Position numbers and translations under genes: made by a program
Part shown: piece by piece, positions 16,699 to 24,211 of the stretch
How the letters are laid out: every line of letters starts with the position of its first letter
How positions within the stretch are numbered: the stretch's first letter is position 1
Source of the DNA: Actinomycetota bacterium
GTDB taxonomy: Bacteria > Actinomycetota > Actinomycetes > S36-B12 > CAIYMF01
Assembly (NCBI GenBank): GCA_009697815.1
Contig: WLRQ01000017.1
Span: 1-44,971, forward strand
Length of the DNA: 44,971 nucleotides
Direction of reading: 5' to 3'
Notes under the pieces: generated by a model
Told to the model about the DNA's origin: nothing
Databases searched by the model: none
Seen by the model: the letters and a program-made list of their open reading frames with translations, nothing else

Positions 16699-17601
16699 GT
16701 GAGAAGTGACGTCGTGACCAAGGCAGTGATTCCAGCCGCAGGCCTCGGAACCCGCTTCCTGCCGGCGACGAAGGCCACGCCCAAGGAGATGCTCCCGGTC
16801 GTCGACACCCCCGCGATCCAGTTCGTCGTCGAAGAGGCTGCAGCGGCCGGGCTCAATGACGTGCTGATGATCACCGGTCGCAACAAGCGGCCCCTCGAGG
16901 ACCACTTCGACCGCGCGGCTGAGCTTGAGCACACCCTCGAGGCCAAGGGGGAGTTCGAGAAGTTGGCACTCGTGCGTGCCAGCAGCGATTTGGCGATGGT
17001 CCACTACGTCCGCCAGGGCGAGCCGAAGGGCCTCGGTCACGCGGTGCTCTGCGCGGCCAGCCACGTGGGCGACGAACCCTTCGCAGTCCTGCTGGGAGAT
17101 GACCTCATCGATCCCCGCGACCCGTTGCTCGCCCCCATGATCGACGTGCGCCGCGAATTCGGGGGCAGCGTCGTCGCGCTCCTGGAAGTGCCGCGCGATC
17201 AGATCCACAAGTACGGCTGCGCGGCTGTCGAGTCGATCGGTCGCGGTGAGGACATCGTCCGCATCACCGACCTCGTCGAGAAGCCCGCAGTCGAGGATGC
17301 GCCGAGCAACTTCGCGGTCATTGGTCGCTACGTCCTGGACCCCGCCGTGTTCGCCGTCCTGGAACGGACAGACCCAGGCCGCGGTGGCGAGATCCAACTG
17401 ACCGATGCGCTGCGCACTCTCGCGCGCGAGATTCCCGAGGATCAGGGCGGCGGCGTCATCGGTGTGGTGTTCCGGGGGCGCCGCTATGACACCGGTGATC
17501 GCTTGTCCTACCTGCAGGCGGTGGTCCGACTCGCCTGTGAGCGCGACGACCTCGGGCCCGATTTGGTCTCCTGGCTCAAGGGATTCGTCGCGGGTCTCTG
17601 A
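16699..17601 (+). CDS. galU: UTP-glucose-1-phosphate uridylyltransferase
   Basis: 300 residues from GTG 16699, which has GGAG eight bases upstream. GalU makes UDP-glucose, a donor for trehalose-6-phosphate synthesis (otsA in this window), cell-wall and exopolysaccharide sugars. Motifs: AVIPAAGLGTRFLPATKATPKEMLPVVD (nucleotide loop; key residues G-x-G-T-R and K-E-M-L-P), LGDDLI, and TGDRLSYLQAVV near the C-terminus. A 20-base terminator hairpin begins at the stop codon. Confidence 0.96.
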   Translation: MRSDVVTKAVIPAAGLGTRFLPATKATPKEMLPVVDTPAIQFVVEEAAAAGLNDVLMITGRNKRPLEDHFDRAAELEHTLEAKGEFEKLALVRASSDLAMVHYVRQGEPKGLGHAVLCAASHVGDEPFAVLLGDDLIDPRDPLLAPMIDVRREFGGSVVALLEVPRDQIHKYGCAAVESIGRGEDIVRITDLVEKPAVEDAPSNFAVIGRYVLDPAVFAVLERTDPGRGGEIQLTDALRTLAREIPEDQGGGVIGVVFRGRRYDTGDRLSYLQAVVRLACERDDLGPDLVSWLKGFVAGL

Positions 17602-17620
17602 CCGCGAGGGCTCTCGCGGT
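17601..17620. terminator. Terminator hairpin between galU and dtd
   Basis: ACCGCGAG (17601-17608) pairs perfectly with CTCGCGGT (17613-17620) across a four-base loop. It lies between convergent genes. Confidence 0.75.
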
Positions 17621-17634
17621 ATCAGCCCGCGTCA

Positions 17635-18105
17635 TCAGGCCTCGTCGACGTCGATCACCAAGGTGATCGGGCCGTCGTTGACGAACTCAACACGCATATC
17701 AGCGCCGAAGATCCCGCTGCCCACCTCTACACCGCGTTCACGCAACGCCTCCACGACCGCGGCCACGAGGGGTTCGGCGACTGCGCCGGGCGCTGCGGCC
17801 GTCCATGTGGGGCGGCGGCCCTTGCGGGTGTCGCCATAGAGCGTGAACTGGCTCACGACGATCACTGGCAGCCCGAGTTCCGCGGCAGACAACTCGCGCC
17901 GTTGGTCGAGGAGTTCGGCAGTTGCGTGCGTGTGGTCGAATATCCGCAGCTCGTGGACTTTGTGGGCGAGTCGGCGGGCGGTGTCGACGGTGTCGCCATG
18001 GGTGACACCCACCAGGACGACGAGTCCGGGGCCCTCGAAGGCTGACACGGTCATGTCGGCGACGACGACGCGCGCGCCTGACGCTCTCTGCACCACTGCT
18101 CGCAT
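17635..18105 (-). CDS. dtd: D-aminoacyl-tRNA deacylase
   Basis: 156 residues. DTD removes D-amino acids (and glycine) wrongly attached to tRNA. It starts MRAVVQRASGARV and has both diagnostic motifs: SQFTLYGDTRKGRRP and the C-terminal NDGPITLVID, the counterpart of the Gly-cisPro NGPVT motif that selects chirality; here an Asp follows the Asn, a form common in actinobacteria. Convergent with galU. Confidence 0.96.
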   Translation of the reverse strand: MRAVVQRASGARVVVADMTVSAFEGPGLVVLVGVTHGDTVDTARRLAHKVHELRIFDHTHATAELLDQRRELSAAELGLPVIVVSQFTLYGDTRKGRRPTWTAAAPGAVAEPLVAAVVEALRERGVEVGSGIFGADMRVEFVNDGPITLVIDVDEA

Positions 18106-18228
18106 GGGCCGATAGTGCCAGGGACGTGATCACTCTCGCGTCTGTGGGCGGTTCACGTGCTCTGGCGCGCCGTGAGGCGGCGGGCCGATCGATCGGCTAC
18201 CGGGGCGTGATGGACCTGGTGCTGGACG

Positions 18229-19863
18229 TCACCGGCCGAAGAACCCCTTCTTCTTCTTGGCATTGCGGCTGTCGTAGGTCGGGTGGGTGGTCCGGGGAAC
18301 AACCTCGCCGCGGCCCTGTCCTGGCTGCTCATTGTCGTATCCGCCTCCGAGGCTCGAGAGCTCGCGGAGCAGCGCGGCCATGTCGGCACCCTCGGCGCGA
18401 GGGGAGGCGCCTGCGAGTGCCGTTTCGCGTTCCGGATCGATCGTCGTGGGCTCAGGGTCGAACGGGCTGTAGGTGCGACGTTCGCCCTGACCGGCGTCGG
18501 GGCGGTTGCTGCCTGCACTCGGTGAGACCTCGAGATCGACACGCGGGTTCCCCGGCGCGTTGGTCGTGGGCAGTGGAAACTCCTTCCGAGGCTCGCCGAC
18601 GGAGGAGGCGTCCTTCACCAGATCTGTCAGCATCGCGGCGAACTGGTGACGCTCAAGCCCATCGAGGGCGGCGACAGGGGCGGACATGTCGCGGGACTGC
18701 GACTCGTACTCGCGCTGCTCGAGCTGTTCGAGGGCCTCGCGTTCGAGCTCCTCGGCTTCGCTCCGTTCGCGGGCGAGGCGCTCGGTCTCCGCGCGTGCGG
18801 CGTCTTCGGCTTGTGCGCGTGCGGCGTCTTCGGCCTCGGCGCGTGCGCCGTCTTCGGCTTGTGCGCGTGCGGCGTCTAGGGCCCGGGCTTCCTCGAGTGC
18901 GATCCTCTCGGCCTCGTCTCGCGCCTCGCGCTCGTGGGCGAGCGACACGACGTCGGCGAGAACCGTCTCCTCGTCGGAGGGCCCATCCACGTCGAGTGAG
19001 CGACGGGCAGCGGCCATCTCGGGGTCGAACGCGGGCTGCTCGTCCACGTCTCCCGTCGCGGCTGCGAGCAGGTCGGCCCGCCGGTCATGGTGAGCCTCGG
19101 TGTCGCGAGGATCCGCTGCGAGGTCGGACATCCTGTCGACGTCACCGTCCTCGGGATCGAGGCCCTCGATGTCGACAAGACCGGCCTCGAGCAGTCCGAC
19201 CACGACCATCCCAGCCTCGAAGACCGTGAATCCGCAGTCGTCGGCGAGGTCGGCGATCGAGCGAATGCCGTCCACCTTGCACAGCAGGGCCCAGTCATAC
19301 GGACCCAGAACTACGTTCGAGGATGTGTTGGGCGAACTCGAGAGCACGGGCACGCAATCCGGGCCGCCGATGAAGGGGGTGATCTCGGCCCAGTGACCGT
19401 CGCGCTCCTGTGCCAGATGCAACAGATCGGTGACCTCGATGGCGGGTGAAATGTCCTGTCGAGTCCGCTTGCCGTTGGCAAATATGTGCTCGGCGACGCG
19501 CCAGTGCAGCAGATCAGCGACCTGGTCGCACACCTGCTCGCCGACGAACGTCTCCACAGTCGTCCGATCGACAAAGCCCAGGTGTACGAGAAGTTCGCCC
19601 AGCCGCCACCCCTGCAGGTCGGTCCGCTGGACTTCGAGGGCTTCGGCGAGCGCCTCCGGTGAGAGGGCGCCCGAGGACACAAGGCGAACGCCTAGGAGAG
19701 GACGCCGGCCGGGTACGGAGACCGAGTAGACCTCACCGTCACGGAACCAGACGGTCGATTCGTCGCCCTCGGGCTCCGTCAGCGTCAGGCAGCCCGTGGC
19801 CTGTTGGGACGCCATCTCCAGCAGGAGGCTGTCCGCACGCGCCGGGAATTCACCGTGATGCAC
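18229..19863 (-). CDS. DUF4388 protein with long Ala/Glu-rich coiled coil
   Basis: 544 residues from GTG 19863 with AAGGAGGT eight bases upstream. The N-terminal about 110 residues resemble DUF4388 ([19 protein letters not shown] then [20 protein letters not shown]), a domain found in bacterial signalling and gliding proteins. A second globular part (about 180-245) has a winged-helix-like pattern. Residues about 320-395 are a charged coiled coil with tandem A-E-D-A-A-R-A-Q octads. The tail is low-complexity and ends KKKKGFFGR. No membrane segment. Function unknown; it is divergent from the BKACE-rsiG pair. Confidence 0.75.
   Translation of the reverse strand: MHHGEFPARADSLLLEMASQQATGCLTLTEPEGDESTVWFRDGEVYSVSVPGRRPLLGVRLVSSGALSPEALAEALEVQRTDLQGWRLGELLVHLGFVDRTTVETFVGEQVCDQVADLLHWRVAEHIFANGKRTRQDISPAIEVTDLLHLAQERDGHWAEITPFIGGPDCVPVLSSSPNTSSNVVLGPYDWALLCKVDGIRSIADLADDCGFTVFEAGMVVVGLLEAGLVDIEGLDPEDGDVDRMSDLAADPRDTEAHHDRRADLLAAATGDVDEQPAFDPEMAAARRSLDVDGPSDEETVLADVVSLAHEREARDEAERIALEEARALDAARAQAEDGARAEAEDAARAQAEDAARAETERLARERSEAEELEREALEQLEQREYESQSRDMSAPVAALDGLERHQFAAMLTDLVKDASSVGEPRKEFPLPTTNAPGNPRVDLEVSPSAGSNRPDAGQGERRTYSPFDPEPTTIDPERETALAGASPRAEGADMAALLRELSSLGGGYDNEQPGQGRGEVVPRTTHPTYDSRNAKKKKGFFGR
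18791..18878. repeat. 24-bp tandem repeat inside DUF4388 coiled coil
   Basis: About three and a half copies of a 24-base unit starting GCGCGTGCGGCGTCTTCGGC on the plus strand. Each codes for eight residues of the coiled coil ([16 protein letters not shown]). Length may vary between strains. Confidence 0.85.
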
Positions 19864-19977
19864 GTGTCACCACCTCCTTGGCTTTGGCGCGCCGACAGAA
19901 GGCGCTGATTCACCCATCGGACGGAATGGGGCTCGGATTGAGTCCTCAGACCGGACTTGTGCTCAGAACGTGCCACG

Positions 19978-20832
19978 ATGGGCGGCGTGGCCACCCCGAC
20001 ACTGATCACCGTCGCCCCGACGGGGGCCGAGACGGCGAAGGCGGATGCCCCCGGACTCCCCGTCACGCTCGATGAACTGGTCGAAGCCGCGAAGGCGTGC
20101 GAGGCGTCCGGTGCCGCTCTGATCCACCTTCATATTCGCGATGCCCAGGCTCGTCCCACCCTCGAGCCGGGATTACTGGCCGCGAGCGTCGCCGCGGTCC
20201 GAGAGGCCACGGACCTTGTGGTCCAGCTGTCCACCGGCGGTGCGGTCACTGATCCCTACGATGCCCGACTGGCGGTCCTCGACGCCCTCCCTGATTCCTG
20301 CTCCCTCACCTGTGGCACGGTCAATTTCGGTCCCGACGTGTTCATGAACCCGTGGGGCTTCATCGTTGAGCTCTTCCGGCGCAGCCATCAACTGGAGATC
20401 GTTCCCGAGTTCGAGCTCTTCGATCTTGGCCACGTGGCGACCTTGCGACGCTTGCTGGAATCCGAGGGGCTGCCGTTCGGCGGGCAGATCCATTGTGACC
20501 TCGTCCTAGGGGTCCCTGGGGGCGCTCCCGGGACGGCGGAGTCACTCCTGGCCATGGTCGCGATGCTGCCCCAGGGCGCGTCCTGGTCTGCCACGGGTGT
20601 CGGGCGCACGACCCTCCCGGTGGCCTTGGCGGCGCTCTCCTCGGGCGGGCACCTGCGGGTCGGGATGGAGGACACCTTGACGTTCTCGCCGGGGCGTCCC
20701 GTGCGTGACAACGCCGAACTCGTCGCACGGGCCGCTAGTCTCGCCACGTTGGCACTGCGACCTCCGATGACGACCGGTGAGGCGCGGGCGCTTCTCAATG
20801 TCAAAGACAGGCGAAACGGAGCGGATGGATGA
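19978..20832 (+). CDS. BKACE-family beta-keto acid cleavage enzyme (DUF849)
   Basis: 284 residues from ATG 19978; a GTG at 19987 is also possible. BKACE enzymes are zinc-dependent and condense a beta-keto acid with acetyl-CoA, releasing acetoacetate and a CoA ester; 3-keto-5-aminohexanoate is the founding substrate. Metal ligands and loops are visible: LIHLHIRD (His pair), CGTVNFG, PEFELFDLGH, and ATGVGRTTLPV. The specific substrate cannot be told. Its stop overlaps the rsiG ATG by four bases, so the two are translationally coupled. Confidence 0.88.
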   Translation: MGGVATPTLITVAPTGAETAKADAPGLPVTLDELVEAAKACEASGAALIHLHIRDAQARPTLEPGLLAASVAAVREATDLVVQLSTGGAVTDPYDARLAVLDALPDSCSLTCGTVNFGPDVFMNPWGFIVELFRRSHQLEIVPEFELFDLGHVATLRRLLESEGLPFGGQIHCDLVLGVPGGAPGTAESLLAMVAMLPQGASWSATGVGRTTLPVALAALSSGGHLRVGMEDTLTFSPGRPVRDNAELVARAASLATLALRPPMTTGEARALLNVKDRRNGADG

Positions 20833-21389
20833 CCAGGCCGATGACCGGAGGTCGACGTCGAGTCGACCTCGTGCTCTCTGCCGACTTCCTCTTCGGGCTG
20901 AGCGAGCTTTCCCTCGCAGACCTTCGGGAACGCCGTCGCGAGGCAGAGCAGGAGGAGGCCGACCTGTCCTACCTTCGGCGAATCCTGCACGGGCGCATCG
21001 ATATCGTCGAGGCCGAACTTTCGCGCCGCGACCCGGACTCGGGCGCGGGAGCGGTCGTCGACGATCTCGGCCGTGTGCTGGGCGACGAGCAGCGCAGTGT
21101 CCACGGCCTCGGGCGGCACACGACCGTGGAGCCCTCTCGAGTTGATGAGCATCGTCGCGAGGTCGAACAGGTCGTCGCGGATGCGATCACGTCCGACGTC
21201 GAGCGGCGCAGCGAGGACGATCTCCGGCTCGCCCTCATCCGACTCCGTCAGCACGAGGCCGAGGTCTCCGAGGTTCGACGCGCGGTCCAAGCCGCGATGG
21301 ACACCCTCTCCGCCGAACTCACCTCCCGCTACCGCACGGGCACCGCCACCATCGACCACCTCTTGGCCCCCGACCTCAACCGCCCCTAA
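20829..21389 (+). CDS. rsiG: RsiG-type anti-sigma factor with two c-di-GMP motifs
   Basis: 186 residues. In Streptomyces RsiG binds and holds the sporulation/flagellar-type sigma factor WhiG only when loaded with c-di-GMP. The signature E-x3-S-x2-R-x3-Q-x3-D occurs twice on two helices exactly 100 residues apart: E143, S147, R150, Q154, D158 is complete; E43, S47, R50, H54, D58 has His instead of Gln. The linker (about 68-130) is polar. The start overlaps the BKACE stop by four bases. No whiG is in the window. Identification is from the motifs, which are very specific. Confidence 0.87.
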   Translation: MTRPMTGGRRRVDLVLSADFLFGLSELSLADLRERRREAEQEEADLSYLRRILHGRIDIVEAELSRRDPDSGAGAVVDDLGRVLGDEQRSVHGLGRHTTVEPSRVDEHRREVEQVVADAITSDVERRSEDDLRLALIRLRQHEAEVSEVRRAVQAAMDTLSAELTSRYRTGTATIDHLLAPDLNRP

Positions 21390-21405
21390 CTAACCCCCAT
21401 TCCGC

Positions 21406-21438
21406 GGTGAATGTGCCCTGGGCGGCCCTAGAGGCCGC
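21406..21438 (+). repeat. Left inverted repeat bracketing the ars operon
   Basis: These 33 bases are the exact reverse complement of 23664-23696. Similarity continues outward (CCCCATTCC) and inward (CAGG...TCCCC) with small indels, about 50 bases in all. The inner part folds as a stem: GCGGCC (21422-21427), loop CTAGA, GGCCGC (21433-21438), so it may also terminate rsiG transcription. It begins 17 bases after the rsiG stop. Confidence 0.9.
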
Positions 21439-21613
21439 TCAGGTTCCCCACTGCGGGTTGGTTTTGGGCCCGAGGGCTTCCCTATCGTCGGGTGCAGCGG
21501 GAGTGGCGGGCTAGTGGCTTCCGGCGCCCTCTAAGCCGGGTTTGCCGCAATTTAGCTCGCCCTCGATCCCACGGTGGGTGCTGTGGCGAACCTCGCAGGC
21601 GGTCTCGATCAAT

Positions 21614-21659
21614 ATCGACGGTAATCGATGTTGCTCAATAGATCGAACTCTGTCAATAT
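21614..21659 (+). promoter_or_regulatory. ars promoter and candidate ArsR operator
   Basis: An inverted repeat ATCGA-N6-TCGAT (21614-21629) is followed at once by -35 TTGCTC (21631-21636), a 17-base spacer and -10 CAATAT (21654-21659). The arsR ATG is six bases further on, so the message is likely leaderless. ArsR bound here would block the promoter and release it on arsenite binding (family knowledge). The 140 bases between the left repeat and this site show no gene. Confidence 0.65.
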
Positions 21660-21665
21660 TCACGT

Positions 21666-22043
21666 ATGTCAAAGTCCTCCCCGGTGACCCCCACTCCTGG
21701 TGGGGACGTTTTTGACGTGCTCGACCTTGCCGCCTGTTGCGCGCCCATTCGTCGAGAACCGTTGGACCCCGCGGATGCCCGGGTGTTGGCGGAGGCCTTC
21801 AGGGCCCTCGCTGACCCGGTCAGGCTCCAGCTCCTGAACCTCATCGCCACATCCGCTGCGGGGGAGGTTTGTGCCTGCGACCTCGTTGAACCAGTCGGCA
21901 AGAGTCAGCCCACGGTGAGCCATCACCTCAAAGTCTTGCGCGAAGCGGGGCTCGTCGAAGCAGACAAGCGGGGCACGTGGGTGTGGTACTCCGTCGTCCC
22001 TCACCGCCTCGATGAGTTGCGGCGCGTTCTCGCGCGTCGATAG
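21666..22043 (+). CDS. arsR: Arsenic-responsive ArsR-family repressor
   Basis: 125 residues. Winged-helix SmtB/ArsR protein: FRALADPVRLQLLNLIA, recognition region GKSQPTVSHHLKVLREAGLV, and wing DKRGTWVWYSV. Likely As(III) ligands are the adjacent pair C24-C25 (LAACCAPI) with C59/C61 in EVCACDLVE, the arrangement of corynebacterial ArsR rather than plasmid-type ArsR. It heads arsR-arsC-acr3 and probably represses its own promoter at 21614-21659. Confidence 0.94.
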   Translation: MSKSSPVTPTPGGDVFDVLDLAACCAPIRREPLDPADARVLAEAFRALADPVRLQLLNLIATSAAGEVCACDLVEPVGKSQPTVSHHLKVLREAGLVEADKRGTWVWYSVVPHRLDELRRVLARR

Positions 22044-22103
22044 CGCGCAGACCCACACACCGACCTCGTCACCTACAACCAAGTTCTGGGAGCCTGAATC
22101 ACC

Positions 22104-22511
22104 ATGAGTCACAAGACTTCCGTCCTGTTCGTATGCATTCACAATGCTGGCCGTTCGCAGATGGCCGCGGCATATCTCACCCACCTTGCAGGTGACCGTA
22201 TCGAGGTTCGTTCGGCCGGATCAGCGCCCGCAGAGTCGATCAACGCGGCAGTCGTCGAGGCCATGGCGGAGGAGGGCATCGACATCTCCGCCGAGACGCC
22301 GAAGGTGCTCACCACCGAGGCTGTCGAAGTCTCCGACGTGGTCATCACGATGGGCTGCGGCGACGTGTGCCCGTTCTTCCCGGGCAAGCGTTACGAAGAC
22401 TGGCGACTGGACGATCCAGCCGGGCAGGGTGTCGCGTCGGTGCGCCCGATTCGCGATGAAATCCGTCGCCGCATCGAAGAACTGATCGCCGACATCGCCC
22501 CCGTCGCATGA
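22104..22511 (+). CDS. arsC: Arsenate reductase (low-molecular-weight phosphatase family)
   Basis: 135 residues. It reduces arsenate to arsenite, the form exported by Acr3. The P-loop is VCIHNAGRSQMA with nucleophile C11; MGCGDVCPFFPGKRYEDW holds C85 and C89, and DDPAGQ carries the general acid Asp. This is the actinobacterial type; whether it recycles through mycothiol/mycoredoxin or thioredoxin is not decided by sequence, though mycothiol genes are present. GGGAG lies ahead of the ATG. Sixty bases behind arsR. Confidence 0.94.
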   Translation: MSHKTSVLFVCIHNAGRSQMAAAYLTHLAGDRIEVRSAGSAPAESINAAVVEAMAEEGIDISAETPKVLTTEAVEVSDVVITMGCGDVCPFFPGKRYEDWRLDDPAGQGVASVRPIRDEIRRRIEELIADIAPVA

Positions 22512-22542
22512 TCGCCACTCTCCTCGCGCCTGGTGAGGCGAC

Positions 22543-23649
22543 ATGAGCGACGCACCTGGTCCTCAGATGCCGAAGTCGCGCGAGGAAGCCGTGCTCGCCC
22601 GGCTCTCGCTGCTCGACCGCTTCCTTCCCGTATGGATCCTGCTTGCGATGGCGTTGGGGCTGCTCCTTGGCCGCCTAGTTCCTTCGGTTCAGTCGGCGTT
22701 GGATTCTGTGAAGGTCGGACAAACGTCACTGCCCATCGCGCTCGGCCTCCTCCTCATGATGTACCCCGTATTGGCCAAGGTTCGCTACGAGGAAATGGGC
22801 CACGTCACCGGAGATCGACGGTTGCTGTGGCTCTCGCTGCTGCTCAACTGGATCATCGGGCCCGCGCTCATGTTCACGCTGGCGTGGGTTTTCCTCGCCG
22901 ATCAGCCTGCGTTCAGAACTGGGTTGATCGTCATCGGACTGGCCCGATGCATCGCGATGGTGTTGATCTGGAACGACCTCGCGCGGGGCGATGGCGAGGC
23001 AGCCGCCCTGCTCGTCGCGATGAACTCGTTGTTCCAGATCGCGGCCTATGCGTTGCTTGGGACCTTCTACCTGAGGATCCTTCCTGGATGGCTGGGACTA
23101 AGCACCCAGGACGTCGAGTTCTCGACCTGGGACATCACCAAGGCCGTCGTGATCTTCCTGGGGATCCCACTCGTTGCGGGCTACGTCACACGCCGGATCG
23201 GGATTCGAACCAGGGGCCGGCAGTGGTACGAGCAACGGTTCTTGCCTCGGATCGGCCCGTTCGCGCTTTACGGCCTGCTCTTCACGATCGTGGTGATGTT
23301 TGCGCTTCAGGGTGATGCGATCACGTCCGACCCAAGTGCGGTTGCCCGCATCGCACTTCCACTTCTCGCGTATTTCGCCGTGATGTGGGGAGTGTCGTTC
23401 TTCTTGGGTGCACGAGCTCGTCTGGGATACCCGAAGACGGCGACGCTGGCCTTCACAGCGGCGGGCAACAATTTTGAGTTGGCGATCGCGGTGAGTATCG
23501 GAGTGTGGGGTGTCACGTCGGGGCAGGCGTTGGCAGGCGTGATCGGTCCCCTGATCGAGGTTCCGGCCCTTGTCGCTCTGGTCTACGTGTCGCTCTGGCT
23601 CAGGCGTCGCCTGGAGCGGGGGCGGGTGCTCGACGCCTCGGCTGCATGA
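22543..23649 (+). CDS. acr3: Arsenite efflux transporter Acr3
   Basis: 368 residues with about ten hydrophobic segments, as in the Acr3/BART superfamily. The essential Cys is in GLARCIAMVLIWNDLARGD (C136, fourth membrane segment), and the conserved TAAGNNFELAIAV loop is present near residue 305-315. It exports arsenite using the proton gradient. Last gene of the ars operon; a stem-loop in the right inverted repeat follows 14 bases after the stop. Confidence 0.95.
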   Translation: MSDAPGPQMPKSREEAVLARLSLLDRFLPVWILLAMALGLLLGRLVPSVQSALDSVKVGQTSLPIALGLLLMMYPVLAKVRYEEMGHVTGDRRLLWLSLLLNWIIGPALMFTLAWVFLADQPAFRTGLIVIGLARCIAMVLIWNDLARGDGEAAALLVAMNSLFQIAAYALLGTFYLRILPGWLGLSTQDVEFSTWDITKAVVIFLGIPLVAGYVTRRIGIRTRGRQWYEQRFLPRIGPFALYGLLFTIVVMFALQGDAITSDPSAVARIALPLLAYFAVMWGVSFFLGARARLGYPKTATLAFTAAGNNFELAIAVSIGVWGVTSGQALAGVIGPLIEVPALVALVYVSLWLRRRLERGRVLDASAA

Positions 23650-23663
23650 TCGGGGGAAGCCTG

Positions 23664-23696
23664 GCGGCCTCTAGGGCCGCCCAGGGCACATTCACC
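23664..23696 (-). repeat. Right inverted repeat bracketing the ars operon
   Basis: Exact reverse complement of 21406-21438, with further matching on both sides. It includes the stem GGCGGCC (23663-23669), loop TCTAG, GGCCGCC (23675-23681), which would work as a terminator for acr3. No obvious target-site duplication was seen outside the two copies. Confidence 0.9.
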
Positions 23697-23720
23697 GGAA
23701 TGGGGTGGGTGCTTGCTGGG

Positions 23721-23752
23721 CGCTTGCTTTAGCAAGCGGTGGGGGTCATGCT
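23721..23752 (+). promoter_or_regulatory. Promoter and palindromic operator of the XRE gene
   Basis: A perfect palindrome CGCTTGC-TTTA-GCAAGCG (23721-23738) overlaps the -35 TTGCTT (23724-23729). A 17-base spacer leads to -10 CATGCT (23747-23752), six bases before ATG 23759. An extra GCTTGC half-site is at 23711. The layout suggests control by a dimeric HTH protein, most simply autoregulation by the gene it serves (inference). Confidence 0.65.
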
Positions 23753-23758
23753 GGGGGT

Positions 23759-24211
23759 ATGGCTGCGATCGATGTTCATACGCTCGGGGAGTTCATCCGC
23801 GAGCAGCGCCAATCGGCGGAGGTCTCGGTTCGCCAACTGGCCAAGAGGGCAGGGGTCTCCAACCCCTACCTCTCGCAGGTGGAGAGAGGCTTGAAGAAGC
23901 CCAGCGCGGAGATTCTCGGGCAGATCGCCTCGGCGCTGAGGATCTCGGTCGAGAGCTTGTACGTACGTGCCGGCCTTCTCCAGCCGAAAATCGGCGATGC
24001 GCTGGTTACTGAGGCGATCGCGGCCGACCAGACGCTCTCGGAGCGTCAGCGCCAAGCTCTCCTGCATGTGTATTCGGCGTTCCAGGCCGAAAACGTCGCC
24101 GCGGCCTCGATGGCGGAGCCTGTCGATGCAGACGCAACCGTCGGACCCACCGGAGGCCGCCTGGCTGCGGCCGCCAAGGATTCCGACACAACCGTGAAGG
24201 ACATCTCATGA
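23759..24211 (+). CDS. XRE-family regulator (Rv0474/MLDSR-like)
   Basis: 150 residues from ATG 23759, leaderless. The helix-turn-helix is VRQLAKRAGVSNPYLSQVERG at about 27-47 (key residues S-N-P-Y-L-S-Q-V-E-R), followed by KPSAEILGQIASALRIS. The C-terminal tail is acidic and unstructured. In mycobacteria (Rv0474) and Rhodococcus (MLDSR) the same type of regulator lies directly before the gene for HbhA/MLDS, and here it overlaps the repeat protein gene by four bases (ATGA). It probably senses a state of lipid storage or surface, which is inference from those relatives. Confidence 0.88.
   Translation: MAAIDVHTLGEFIREQRQSAEVSVRQLAKRAGVSNPYLSQVERGLKKPSAEILGQIASALRISVESLYVRAGLLQPKIGDALVTEAIAADQTLSERQRQALLHVYSAFQAENVAAASMAEPVDADATVGPTGGRLAAAAKDSDTTVKDIS

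Noticed and set aside
15868-17397. 509-codon open frame on the minus strand across ygfZ and galU
   Set aside because: It is antisense to two certain genes, has an Arg/Asp/His-rich composition typical of reverse frames in high-GC DNA and no domain.
18126-19229. 367-codon plus-strand frame antisense to the DUF4388 gene
   Set aside because: Extreme Arg/Ser/Pro composition; shadow of the repeat-rich coding strand.
21439-21613. Gene, tRNA fragment or transposase remnant inside the left end of the ars cassette
   Set aside because: No open frame with protein character and no clover-leaf; treated as non-coding.
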